Positions 31,517 through 37,689 of a stretch of 37,689 nucleotides of DNA are shown here, piece by piece (within the stretch, counting starts at the first letter, position 1; the number at the start of each line of letters is the position of its first letter). Origin of the DNA: CAYRGQ01 sp964444885. GTDB taxonomy: Bacteria > Bacteroidota > Bacteroidia > Sphingobacteriales > Sphingobacteriaceae. The position numbers and the translations under genes were made by a program. The notes beneath the pieces were generated by a model. That model did no database searches and was not told the origin of the DNA. It saw only the letters and a list, made by a program, of their open reading frames with translations. Location: positions 1 through 37,689 of the forward strand of contig CAYUIZ010000017.1 in the NCBI GenBank assembly GCA_964444885.1, given 5' to 3'.

Positions 31517-32488
31517 ATGCTCCAACGTCCCAGAAGAAATCGGAAATCGGCGGTTATCCGCGAGATGGTGCAGGAGACACGCCTACATGCGTCAAACCTC
31601 ATATTTCCCCTGTTTATTGTCGATGGCAATAACCAGAAAACGGAAGTGGCGTCCATGCCCGGGATTTACCGGCTTTCGATCGACAACCTGTTGCGCGAAA
31701 TCGACGAGTGCCTGGAACTCGGCTTGCGTGCCTTTGATTTGTTTCCCAATATCGAAGAATCACTGAAAGACAAACACGCTACCGAAGCTACGCGCGAAGG
31801 GAACTTATACTTACGGGCTATTGAGGCGGTCAAAACGCGCTTCCCCGAAGCCTGCGTAGTGACTGACGTAGCCATGGATCCCTACAGCAGCGACGGCCAC
31901 GACGGGATCGTCGAAAAGGGTGAAATCCTGAATGACGAAACCTTGGCGGTGCTGGGCGGTATGGCCATAGCCCACGCACGGGCCGGCGCCGACATCATCG
32001 CGCCGTCTGATATGATGGATGGCCGTATTGGCTATATTCGCCGCCTGCTGGACGAAAACGGTTTCGCCCACGTTTCGCTGATGTCGTACACGGCCAAATA
32101 TGCTAGCGCGTTCTACGGGCCATTTCGCGATGCGCTGAATTCCGCGCCGAAGCACGGTGATAAGAAGACCTACCAGATGAATCCGGCTAATGCGCGCGAA
32201 GCGCTGATCGAGGCACGGCTCGATGCCGAAGAAGGAGCCGATTTCTTGATGGTAAAACCCGGGTTGCCCTACCTGGACATTATCAAGCTGCTGCATGACC
32301 AGTTCGACCTGCCGATCGCAGCCTATAACGTCAGCGGTGAGTATGCGATGATCAAAGCCGCAGCGCGTAACGGCTGGCTGGACGAGGAGCGCGCCATCAT
32401 GGAAGCCTTGCTCGGTTTCCGCCGGGCGGGCGCCAGCGCCATCCTCACCTACCATGCCAAAGAGGTGCTGGAAAAAGGCTGGCTTTAG
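31517..32488 (+). CDS. hemB: Delta-aminolevulinic acid dehydratase (porphobilinogen synthase)
   Basis: Condenses two 5-aminolevulinate molecules into porphobilinogen. The 323 residues include both Schiff-base lysines, K194 in YTAKYASAFYGPF and K247 in FLMVKPGLPYLD. The metal loop reads DVAMDPYSSDGHDG (117-130): A119, D121 and D129 stand where zinc enzymes have cysteines, so this is the zinc-independent, probably magnesium-type form. The ATG at 31517 lies 59 bases after the hemC-hemD stop. A hairpin with a T-tract follows its own stop. Confidence 0.97.
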   Translation: MLQRPRRNRKSAVIREMVQETRLHASNLIFPLFIVDGNNQKTEVASMPGIYRLSIDNLLREIDECLELGLRAFDLFPNIEESLKDKHATEATREGNLYLRAIEAVKTRFPEACVVTDVAMDPYSSDGHDGIVEKGEILNDETLAVLGGMAIAHARAGADIIAPSDMMDGRIGYIRRLLDENGFAHVSLMSYTAKYASAFYGPFRDALNSAPKHGDKKTYQMNPANAREALIEARLDAEEGADFLMVKPGLPYLDIIKLLHDQFDLPIAAYNVSGEYAMIKAAARNGWLDEERAIMEALLGFRRAGASAILTYHAKEVLEKGWL

Positions 32489-32494
32489 ATCCCA

Positions 32495-32515
32495 GGCGCT
32501 ACGCGCCGTTTTTTT
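32495..32515 (+). terminator. Terminator-like hairpin between hemB and hemL
   Basis: GGCGC (32495-32499) pairs with GCGCC (32503-32507) over a three-base loop; a G and seven Ts (32509-32515) follow. The stem is short, so termination may be partial. hemL lies 30 bases beyond with no obvious promoter of its own. Confidence 0.6.
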
Positions 32516-32545
32516 GACACGAGGCAATTTACAATTCCATTTGAC

Positions 32546-33847
32546 ATGACTGATATATCGCGGGCGGCATCCGCCAAACTATACGAGAAGGCGAAACAAT
32601 ACTTTCCGGGCGGGGTGAACTCGCCGGTGCGGGCATTCAAATCCGTTCACGGTACGCCACTTTTTATCGAGAAAGGCGACGGGTGCCGGCTTTGGGATGC
32701 CGACGGCAACGAATTTATCGACTTTTGCTGTTCGTGGGGGCCACTCATCCTAGGCCATAACCATCCGGCTATCCGCGAAAGCGTGACCCAGGCCTTAGGC
32801 AGAGGTTTGAGCTTCGGTGCGCCGACGGCCTTGGAAAACGAATTGGCCGAACTTATGCTCAGCCAGAATCCGTATATTGATAAAATCCGTTTTGTCAGTT
32901 CGGGTACGGAGGCGGTCATGTCGGCCATCAGGCTTGCCCGGGGCTACACAAAGCGCGACAAGATTATCAAGTTTGACGGATGTTATCATGGGCATTCCGA
33001 CTCCCTGCTGGTCAAAGCCGGATCGGGCTTGGTCACGTTCGGCGAAACGTCTTCGGCAGGCGTACCGCCTTCCTTCGCGGCTGAAACCATCGTGGTTCCC
33101 CTCGATGATCTCGAAGCCGTAGCGCAAGCGTTCGCCCAATTCAAGGACGAGATTGCCGCCGTCATTATCGAGGGCGTGCCAGCCAATAACGGCTTGCTGA
33201 TCCAAACCAAAGCATACATCCACGCCCTGCGCGAACTGTGTACGGCTAACGGCGCCTTGTTACTATTTGACGAGGTCATCACGGGCTTCCGGCTCGGGCT
33301 GCACGGTGCGGCTGGCTATTATGGCGTCAAACCCGATATTGTCACCTACGGCAAGATCATCGGCGGAGGCATGCCGGTAGGGGCGTACGGCGCTTCTGCG
33401 GAGCTGATGAGCCATATCTCGCCAGACGGAGGCGTGTATCAGGCCGGTACGCTGTCAGGCAATCCCGTGGCTATGGCGGCAGGTATTGCCCAGTTGACCG
33501 AGCTCTCGCGGGATGGTTTCTACGATGCATTGGCGGCCAAAACAGCGGCTTTCGTCAATGGAATCCGCCAGCATGTTGCCCAAAAGGGCTATGCGGTACA
33601 GCTCTTTTCCATCGGTTCGATCTTTTGGTTTGCCTTTACGGAAAACGACACGATTCGTACGGCCGCGGCGATCGACCATGAAAGCATGGCATACTACAAA
33701 ACGATGCATCGCGAGTTGCTCAACCGGGGTATCTATTTAGGCCCGTCCGGTTATGAAGTGGGCTTCGTGTCCCATGCGCATACGGCGTCCGACCTGCAAC
33801 AGGCACAAGAGGCCATCTTCGAGAGCCTAGCTGTCGTATTCGGATAG
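32546..33847 (+). CDS. hemL: Glutamate-1-semialdehyde 2,1-aminomutase
   Basis: PLP enzyme that turns glutamate-1-semialdehyde into 5-aminolevulinate, completing the two-step C5 entry begun by HemA. The 433 residues match the family length. The PLP lysine is K270 in VTYGKIIGGGMPVGAYG; LLFDEVITGFR holds the aspartate that contacts the pyridine nitrogen, and the N-terminal FPGGVNSPVRAF is diagnostic for HemL. FDGCYHGHSD and VSSGTEAVMSAIRLAR are further blocks. The ATG at 32546 gives the standard N-terminus. It lies 57 bases after hemB with a weak terminator-like hairpin between them. The N-terminal part of a regulator gene begins 64 bases downstream. Confidence 0.97.
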   Translation: MTDISRAASAKLYEKAKQYFPGGVNSPVRAFKSVHGTPLFIEKGDGCRLWDADGNEFIDFCCSWGPLILGHNHPAIRESVTQALGRGLSFGAPTALENELAELMLSQNPYIDKIRFVSSGTEAVMSAIRLARGYTKRDKIIKFDGCYHGHSDSLLVKAGSGLVTFGETSSAGVPPSFAAETIVVPLDDLEAVAQAFAQFKDEIAAVIIEGVPANNGLLIQTKAYIHALRELCTANGALLLFDEVITGFRLGLHGAAGYYGVKPDIVTYGKIIGGGMPVGAYGASAELMSHISPDGGVYQAGTLSGNPVAMAAGIAQLTELSRDGFYDALAAKTAAFVNGIRQHVAQKGYAVQLFSIGSIFWFAFTENDTIRTAAAIDHESMAYYKTMHRELLNRGIYLGPSGYEVGFVSHAHTASDLQQAQEAIFESLAVVFG

Positions 33848-33898
33848 TCCGGCAACTCCTTTTCTTTATTTTCGATCGGAATTTTCGGTGCAACCTGC

Positions 33899-33906
33899 TA
33901 CCTTTG
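33899..33906 (+). promoter_or_regulatory. -7 promoter element (TACCTTTG) next to the WYL regulator start
   Basis: TACCTTTG matches TAnnTTTG and ends five bases before the ATG at 33912. The predicted transcript start therefore falls at the start codon. A longer reading frame from the GTG at 33888 would put this box inside the gene. Confidence 0.45.
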
Positions 33907-33911
33907 GAAGT

Positions 33912-34877
33912 ATGGGCACCGAAGATACGTTGAAGCGGTTTGACCGAATCGTCGCCATTTATATCCAGCTGCAATCCAGACGGGTGGTTAGGGCAGAAGA
34001 CTTGGCGATGCGGTTCGGCGTCAGCGTGCGTACCATTTACCGGGATATACGCGTGCTGGAAGCGGCAGGGATCCCTCTCATCGGTGAAGCAGGGGCTGGA
34101 TACTCCTTGGTAGACGGCTACCGCCTGCCGCCCGTCATGTTTACGCGCGAAGAAGCCCTGGGTTTCGTGGCAGCAGGTAAACTGATGGAGGCATTTGCCG
34201 ACAAAAGTCTAGGCAAGTATTACCAATCCGCGCTGTACAAAGTCAAGGCCGTGCTCAAGGGAGCCGACAAAGAATGGATTGGCGCGTTGGGTCCAAACGT
34301 GCAAGTCAGCCAAAAGCCCCGCCCAACCAATGCGGCCATCCCCGATGCACTGGAAATTCTGCTAGGCAGTATTGCGAATAAGCAGCAAGTCGAGTTGGTT
34401 TATCGTTCCCTGCGGGAGGATGTTCCAGTCGAACGCCTGATCGAACCGGTGGGCATGTTCCACGAACAGGGGTTCTGGTACGTGATGGGCTATTGTCTGC
34501 TGCGTGCCGACTACCGGCAGTTCCGCGCCGACCGTATACAGCAAATCCGCCGGACTTCGGCGTCATTCACCCAAAACCATCCCTCACTCGAATCGCTGCG
34601 TCAGAAACAGAAAAAGGAACCTACGAAGCAAAAAGTAGTTATCCGGTTTCAGCGAGAGATGGTCCGCTATATCCGCAGTGACGCGCAGCATTTCGGCTTG
34701 GTGAGCGAAAGCGATGTGGCTGATGAAATCGAAATGACGTTCCTGCACGACGAAAGCGACCATTATTTCCCGCGCTGGTATCTTACCTGCGGCGACAAGG
34801 CGCGCATCGTCGAGCCCGAAAGCTTTCGAAAGCAAGTCGAGGTACTGGTGGCGGCTATCCGAAACAACCTCGCCTGA
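33912..34877 (+). CDS. YafY-type HTH/WYL-domain transcriptional regulator
   Basis: A 321-residue predicted DNA-binding regulator. The N-terminal winged helix (about 5-60) includes LAMRFGVSVRTIYRDIRVLEAAG, the HTH_11 recognition pattern, followed by the GAGYSLVDGYRLPPVMF wing region. The WYL domain (about 140-215) has the variant sequence EPVGMFHEQGFWYVMGYC, which aligns with the usual P-x-x-L...W-Y-L core, and a C-terminal extension (about 230-321) completes the family layout. WYL domains bind ligands such as single-stranded nucleic acid or nucleotides in characterised cases. I chose ATG 33912 over the GTG at 33888 because a promoter -7 box lies between them. The convergent DinB-like gene is a frequent partner of such regulators. 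Confidence 0.88.
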   Translation: MGTEDTLKRFDRIVAIYIQLQSRRVVRAEDLAMRFGVSVRTIYRDIRVLEAAGIPLIGEAGAGYSLVDGYRLPPVMFTREEALGFVAAGKLMEAFADKSLGKYYQSALYKVKAVLKGADKEWIGALGPNVQVSQKPRPTNAAIPDALEILLGSIANKQQVELVYRSLREDVPVERLIEPVGMFHEQGFWYVMGYCLLRADYRQFRADRIQQIRRTSASFTQNHPSLESLRQKQKKEPTKQKVVIRFQREMVRYIRSDAQHFGLVSESDVADEIEMTFLHDESDHYFPRWYLTCGDKARIVEPESFRKQVEVLVAAIRNNLA

Positions 34878-34898
34878 AAAGCGCATGCTTTCCAGGCG
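34871..34898. terminator. Hairpin between the convergent WYL and DinB genes
   Basis: CGCCTG (34871-34876) pairs with CAGGCG (34893-34898), and AAAGC with GCTTT inside, over a GCAT loop with a single A-C mismatch. It overlaps the stop codon of the regulator. There is no T-tract on either strand, so it may act as a shared 3'-end stabiliser or weak bidirectional terminator. Confidence 0.5.
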
Positions 34899-34920
34899 GA
34901 GGATGGTACTGGGGCTTCCT

Positions 34921-35403
34921 TTACCGTTCCCAAAAATAAGGGGGCTCGATGCCTAACGCCCGAAGGTAAGCGTATCCTTGGCCTCGGTGGTGCACCTCAT
35001 TATCAATAAAATAAAGGATTTGATCGATCACGGGTGCGGTGTATTCGCCGAATAGCGTCACCGACTCCCCGAAACGGGCTGGGGACAATTGCGCCCAATA
35101 GGCATCAATTTGGGTGCTGGCTTCGTCCCATTGGGCCAGGATGTCGGCCTTTGAGCTGAGTTTGGACGCATCTTCGTCGAGCTCGGTGGCTTCACCCGTG
35201 ACGATTTGTTTCAGACCCGGTCCGGCGATGGCGAGCAGTTCGGTGGCAATGGCCGAGAAGGTGCGCATCCCGCCGATACTGAATTCGAAAAGTTCTTTTT
35301 CGGGGAAGGTCTCAATAACCCGCCTCGTCAGGGCGCGGTGACCTTGCCAGTGCTTCAATAGGCTTTCAGACGTGATGATGGGTGTGGCTGTGGTACTATT
35401 CAT
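34921..35403 (-). CDS. DinB-family protein
   Basis: A 160-residue four-helix protein of the DinB/YfiT superfamily. The C-terminal helix reads QILYFIDNEVHHRGQGYAYL (129-148), with the characteristic HHRGQ, and ends in LGIEPPYFWER. The usual metal triad has three histidines; here helix 2 (FSAIATELLAIAG) lacks its histidine, and the partner position four residues before H139 is an asparagine, so the metal site looks degenerate. The frame is open up to an ATG at 35442, but a promoter box at 35428-35435 places transcription after that codon, so I use the ATG at 35401-35403 (MNSTTATP). Biochemical function is unknown; thiol-dependent transferase activity occurs in some relatives. Confidence 0.85.
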   Translation of the reverse strand: MNSTTATPIITSESLLKHWQGHRALTRRVIETFPEKELFEFSIGGMRTFSAIATELLAIAGPGLKQIVTGEATELDEDASKLSSKADILAQWDEASTQIDAYWAQLSPARFGESVTLFGEYTAPVIDQILYFIDNEVHHRGQGYAYLRALGIEPPYFWER

Positions 35404-35427
35404 AATACATTGATTTTGTTTATGATT

Positions 35428-35435
35428 CAAAAGTA
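35428..35435 (-). promoter_or_regulatory. -7 promoter element (TACTTTTG) for the DinB-like gene
   Basis: On the minus strand TACTTTTG matches TAnnTTTG and predicts a start near 35423, a leader of about 20 bases to the ATG at 35403. It argues against the longer frame from 35442. Confidence 0.55.
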
Positions 35436-35494
35436 CAGCCACCTAATGACAAGGGTGTGTCAGGAGTAGTAGGAGAAGTGATTTTTTTACGACC

Positions 35495-35633
35495 CGTCCC
35501 CCCGGACTTGATCCGGGGTCTCTTGTTTGCCTCTAGGTTGCAGCCGTACTGGCATTGGCCTTATTAGGCAGCGGAAACCAAAGGACGGATAGCGCTATAA
35601 ATGAACAGATACCGGGTCACGCCCGGCATGACG
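35495..35633. repeat. Paired REP-like palindromes (inverted doublet)
   Basis: The left unit is CGTCCCCCCGGA followed by CTTGATCCGGGG; its core arms CCCCGGA (35500-35506) and TCCGGGG (35512-35518) form a perfect hairpin. The right unit has arms CCGGG (35612-35616) and CCCGG (35622-35626) and ends CATGACGG. The reverse complement of the right unit aligns imperfectly with the left one, so the two units are in inverted orientation about 100 bases apart. They resemble the CGTCATCCCGGACTTGATCC repeats found in many genomes. The DNA between them has no supported gene. Confidence 0.65.
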
Positions 35634-35672
35634 GTAAGGGAGGGGGGCGTGCTACCTATGATACGTTCAAGG

Positions 35673-36692
35673 TCAAAACCCAACACTTTTCAGCTTCAAT
35701 CCGGCCGCTTCATCCAAATCGAACATCAGGTTCATGTTCTGCACGGCTTGTCCGGAAGCACCTTTCAGCAGGTTGTCAACCGCCGTCAGGATCAGTAATT
35801 TGTCTCCGTGTTTCTCGAGGTGAATGATCGCCTTGTTCGTGTTTACGACCTGTTTGAGGTTTATATTCGCTTTACTCACATGCGTGAACGGGTGCGGTGC
35901 GTAAAAGTCTTCGTACAGGGCACACGCCTCGGATTCGGTTAGGGTCGCGTCCAAATAAATCGTGGAAAATATCCCCCGCGGAAAATCACCGCGTTGCGGC
36001 ACGAAATTGATCCGCTGCATGGCGCGTTGCAATAGCGCATTGTCTGTGCGGGGCAAGAAGCCCGGCTGCAGCTGGTCGAGGGATTCCGAAACCTCTTGCA
36101 GGTGCTGGTGCTCGAAACTCTTGTAAGCGGACAGGTTGTTGGCCCGCCAGCTGAAATGGGTGGTGGCCGTCGGCCGCTGTCCGGCGCCGGTCGAACCGGT
36201 GGTGGCGTTGATGTGGATTTGTTCCGGCAGAAGTCCCGCGGCGGCTAACGGCAGCAGGGCGAGCTGTAGGTTGGTCGAGAAGCAACCCGGGTTGGCAATG
36301 TAGTCGGCTCCTTTTATCCGTTCGCGTTGCAACTCGGGCAATCCATAAACGAAATCCTTGCCTTGATAAGCGGTATTGGCCCGCAGGCGATAGTCTTGCG
36401 AAAGGTCGATGATCTTGATGTGGGGTGCCACCGGATTGGCATCCAGGTACTTGCGGGCGTCGCCATGACCTACACAGAGGAATAAAACGTCAATGTCTTC
36501 GGTCGTTTCGGCCGAGAATCGCAGATCGGTATCGCCAAATAGGTCTTCGTGCACGTCAGCCACCGCGTTGCCTGCATTGCTGCCGCTCTGGGCAAACACA
36601 ATATCCACCTCAGGGTGGTGTATCAGGATACGCAACAACTCCCCGCCGGTATATCCGGCTGATCCAATAATGCCTACTTTGATCTTCGCCAT
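35673..36692 (-). CDS. argC: N-acetyl-gamma-glutamyl-phosphate reductase
   Basis: Reduces N-acetylglutamyl phosphate (or an N-succinyl analogue in some Bacteroidota) to the semialdehyde in arginine biosynthesis. The 339 residues show the NADP-binding GSAGYTGGELLRIL (10-23), the catalytic cysteine C137 in IANPGCFSTN, and the paired-domain block STGAGQRPTATTHFSWR. The ATG at 36692 gives the classic N-terminus. It follows argG by 185 bases on the same strand. The REP-like doublet lies 39 bases past its stop. The acyl group used cannot be decided from this gene alone. Confidence 0.96.
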   Translation of the reverse strand: MAKIKVGIIGSAGYTGGELLRILIHHPEVDIVFAQSGSNAGNAVADVHEDLFGDTDLRFSAETTEDIDVLFLCVGHGDARKYLDANPVAPHIKIIDLSQDYRLRANTAYQGKDFVYGLPELQRERIKGADYIANPGCFSTNLQLALLPLAAAGLLPEQIHINATTGSTGAGQRPTATTHFSWRANNLSAYKSFEHQHLQEVSESLDQLQPGFLPRTDNALLQRAMQRINFVPQRGDFPRGIFSTIYLDATLTESEACALYEDFYAPHPFTHVSKANINLKQVVNTNKAIIHLEKHGDKLLILTAVDNLLKGASGQAVQNMNLMFDLDEAAGLKLKSVGF

Positions 36693-36777
36693 CTCGTTAT
36701 CTTATTTTTGACTGGCTTACCGCGGCCTGTCCAATTTTCTTTCATTCTATTCCATATAGCGGGCAATCGATTGTGTA

Positions 36778-36800
36778 TTGCGGCCCTCGCTTCGCCGCAA
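36778..36800. repeat. Inverted repeat in the argG-argC interval
   Basis: TTGCGGC and GCCGCAA form a 7-bp stem with a nine-base loop. There is no T-tract on the argG side, so it is not an obvious terminator. It may stabilise the argG 3' end or separate expression of the two genes. Confidence 0.45.
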
Positions 36801-36877
36801 GATATACATAACCCGGACCCGCTCCGCGTTCTTCTTGTTTTGGCCCAGCTTGTGGGTGGCCTCGTACCGAGTTGGCC

Positions 36878-37689
36878 TTATTCCTCGTTTACCTTGTGCC
36901 AGATGATCGTCTGGTTTCCGAAAATCTTGGAGAAGCCTTTCACATCCTCGCCAGACCAGGTATTGTTCATCTCCCCGTAGCTTCCGAACTTGTTTGACAT
37001 CAGGTCGTGCTTGGATTCGATGCCAATGACGTTAAACCGGTAGGGATGCAGTTCGACGAACACTTCGCCAGTGACTACGCGTTGCGAAGACGTGAGAAAT
37101 GCCTCGATGTCGCGCATCGTGGGGTCGTGCATTTGCCCTTCGTGCATCCAGTTGCCATAAAATGCGGCCAACTGGTCCTTCCAGCTCAGCTGCCATTTGG
37201 TGAGCGTGTGCTTTTCGAGGGTATGGTGTGCTTTGATGATGATCAGCGGTGCGGCGGCTTCAAAACCAACGCGGCCTTTGATGCCGATGATGGTGTCGCC
37301 CACGTGGATGTCGCGGCCGATGCCATAAGGCTGGGCGATCGCTTGCAATTGCTGGATGACTGCCACCGGGCCAATTTTCTTTCCGTCAAGGGAAACCGGT
37401 TCGCCTTTTTCGAAGCCTATGGTGATGCGGCGCGGCTCGGTCTGCGTCACCGGGGTAGGCCATGCCTCTTCGGGTAGGGTCTCATGCGAGGTCAGCGTTT
37501 CCTTGCCACCTACGGAGGTGCCCCATATGCCTTTGTTGATGGAATACTTCGCTTTTTCGGCATTGTATTCCACGCCGTGCTTGTGCAGGTATTCGATTTC
37601 CGCTTCGCGGCTCAGTTTCAGGTCCCGTATGGGCGTGATGATCTCCACATCCGGGATGATCGTGTTGAAGATCATGTCAAAACGGACTT
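36878..37689 (-). CDS. argG: Argininosuccinate synthase (N-terminal part outside the window)
   Basis: Condenses citrulline and aspartate with ATP into argininosuccinate. The frame runs open through the right edge (Val-Arg-Phe-Asp precede the Met at 37675), so that Met is internal and about 120 N-terminal residues, including the ATP-binding loop, are missing. The visible part has the synthetase block TIIPDVEIITPIRDLKLSRE, KYSINKGIWGTSVGG, then GPVAVIQQLQAIAQPYGIGR and KGRVGFEAAAPLIIIKAHH, all characteristic of ArgG. The stop is at 36878-36880. It precedes argC in the transcription direction, consistent with a Bacteroidota arginine cluster continuing to the right. Confidence 0.95.
   Translation of the reverse strand, partial: VRFDMIFNTIIPDVEIITPIRDLKLSREAEIEYLHKHGVEYNAEKAKYSINKGIWGTSVGGKETLTSHETLPEEAWPTPVTQTEPRRITIGFEKGEPVSLDGKKIGPVAVIQQLQAIAQPYGIGRDIHVGDTIIGIKGRVGFEAAAPLIIIKAHHTLEKHTLTKWQLSWKDQLAAFYGNWMHEGQMHDPTMRDIEAFLTSSQRVVTGEVFVELHPYRFNVIGIESKHDLMSNKFGSYGEMNNTWSGEDVKGFSKIFGNQTIIWHKVNEE

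Noticed and set aside
31811..32527. 238-residue minus-strand frame opposite hemB
   Set aside because: Antisense shadow of hemB; composition reflects complementary codons.
36708..36980. 90-residue plus-strand frame with an upstream TATTTTTG
   Set aside because: It overlaps the argG 3' end in antisense and shows no family features; the box at 36703-36710 is probably chance.
1..37689. CRISPR array, tRNA, rRNA, prophage or transposase
   Set aside because: No regularly spaced direct repeats, no tRNA-like T-arm in intergenic DNA, and no phage or transposase protein among the supported genes.

Overview
The window looks like a chromosomal segment from a member of the Bacteroidota, most likely order Sphingobacteriales (a Pedobacter/Parapedobacter/Olivibacter-like lineage). 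The support is a series of TAnnTTTG promoter elements, the typical -7 box of this phylum; an IPExxxVDY-family gene just upstream of pyk; MetG with a KLSTS signature and a C-terminal tRNA-binding domain; and frequent TTG starts with weak Shine-Dalgarno sequences. The genus is inference. The content is mostly housekeeping. I see no prophage, transposase, CRISPR array, tRNA or rRNA.

Layout. 1-2665 (+): end of pyruvate dehydrogenase E1 alpha (cut by the left edge), then the E2 subunit and a terminator. 2845-4428 (+): a ring-cleaving dioxygenase and a small carboxylesterase resembling the MhqO/MhqD quinone-detoxification pair. 4594-6562 (+): IPExxxVDY protein and pyruvate kinase, each with its own promoter, then a terminator. 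6716-12701 (-): a surface-polysaccharide operon transcribed uxs, galE, unknown 194-aa gene, rfbB, two glycosyltransferases. 12960-13865 (-): lipA, whose product would lipoylate the E2 encoded at the left end. 14083-16344 (+): a secreted GH20 hexosaminidase. 16370-17326 (-): metF, preceded by a SAM-I (S-box) riboswitch. 17327-17854: a repeat-rich intergenic stretch containing a 100-N gap flanked by the same 55 bases on both sides. 17855-18949 (-): methyltransferase and DoxX-like gene. 19117-21186 (+): metG. 21198-26983 (-): complete Mrp Na+/H+ antiporter operon mnhABCDEFG. 27211-28302 (+): exported metallophosphoesterase. 28461-33847 (+): tetrapyrrole cluster hemA, a hemC-hemD fusion, hemB, hemL, which covers glutamyl-tRNA to uroporphyrinogen III. 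33912-35403: convergent WYL regulator (+) and DinB-like gene (-). 35495-35633: paired REP-like repeats. 35673-37689 (-): argC and the 3' part of argG (cut by the right edge).

The most useful non-coding observations are the S-box upstream of metF, the probable assembly artefact next to it, two promoters so close to start codons that lipA and the WYL regulator may be leaderless, and two families of intergenic palindromic repeats. The least explained coding element is the 194-aa protein locked between galE and rfbB with almost no intergenic space. I found no convincing wholly new multi-gene system.
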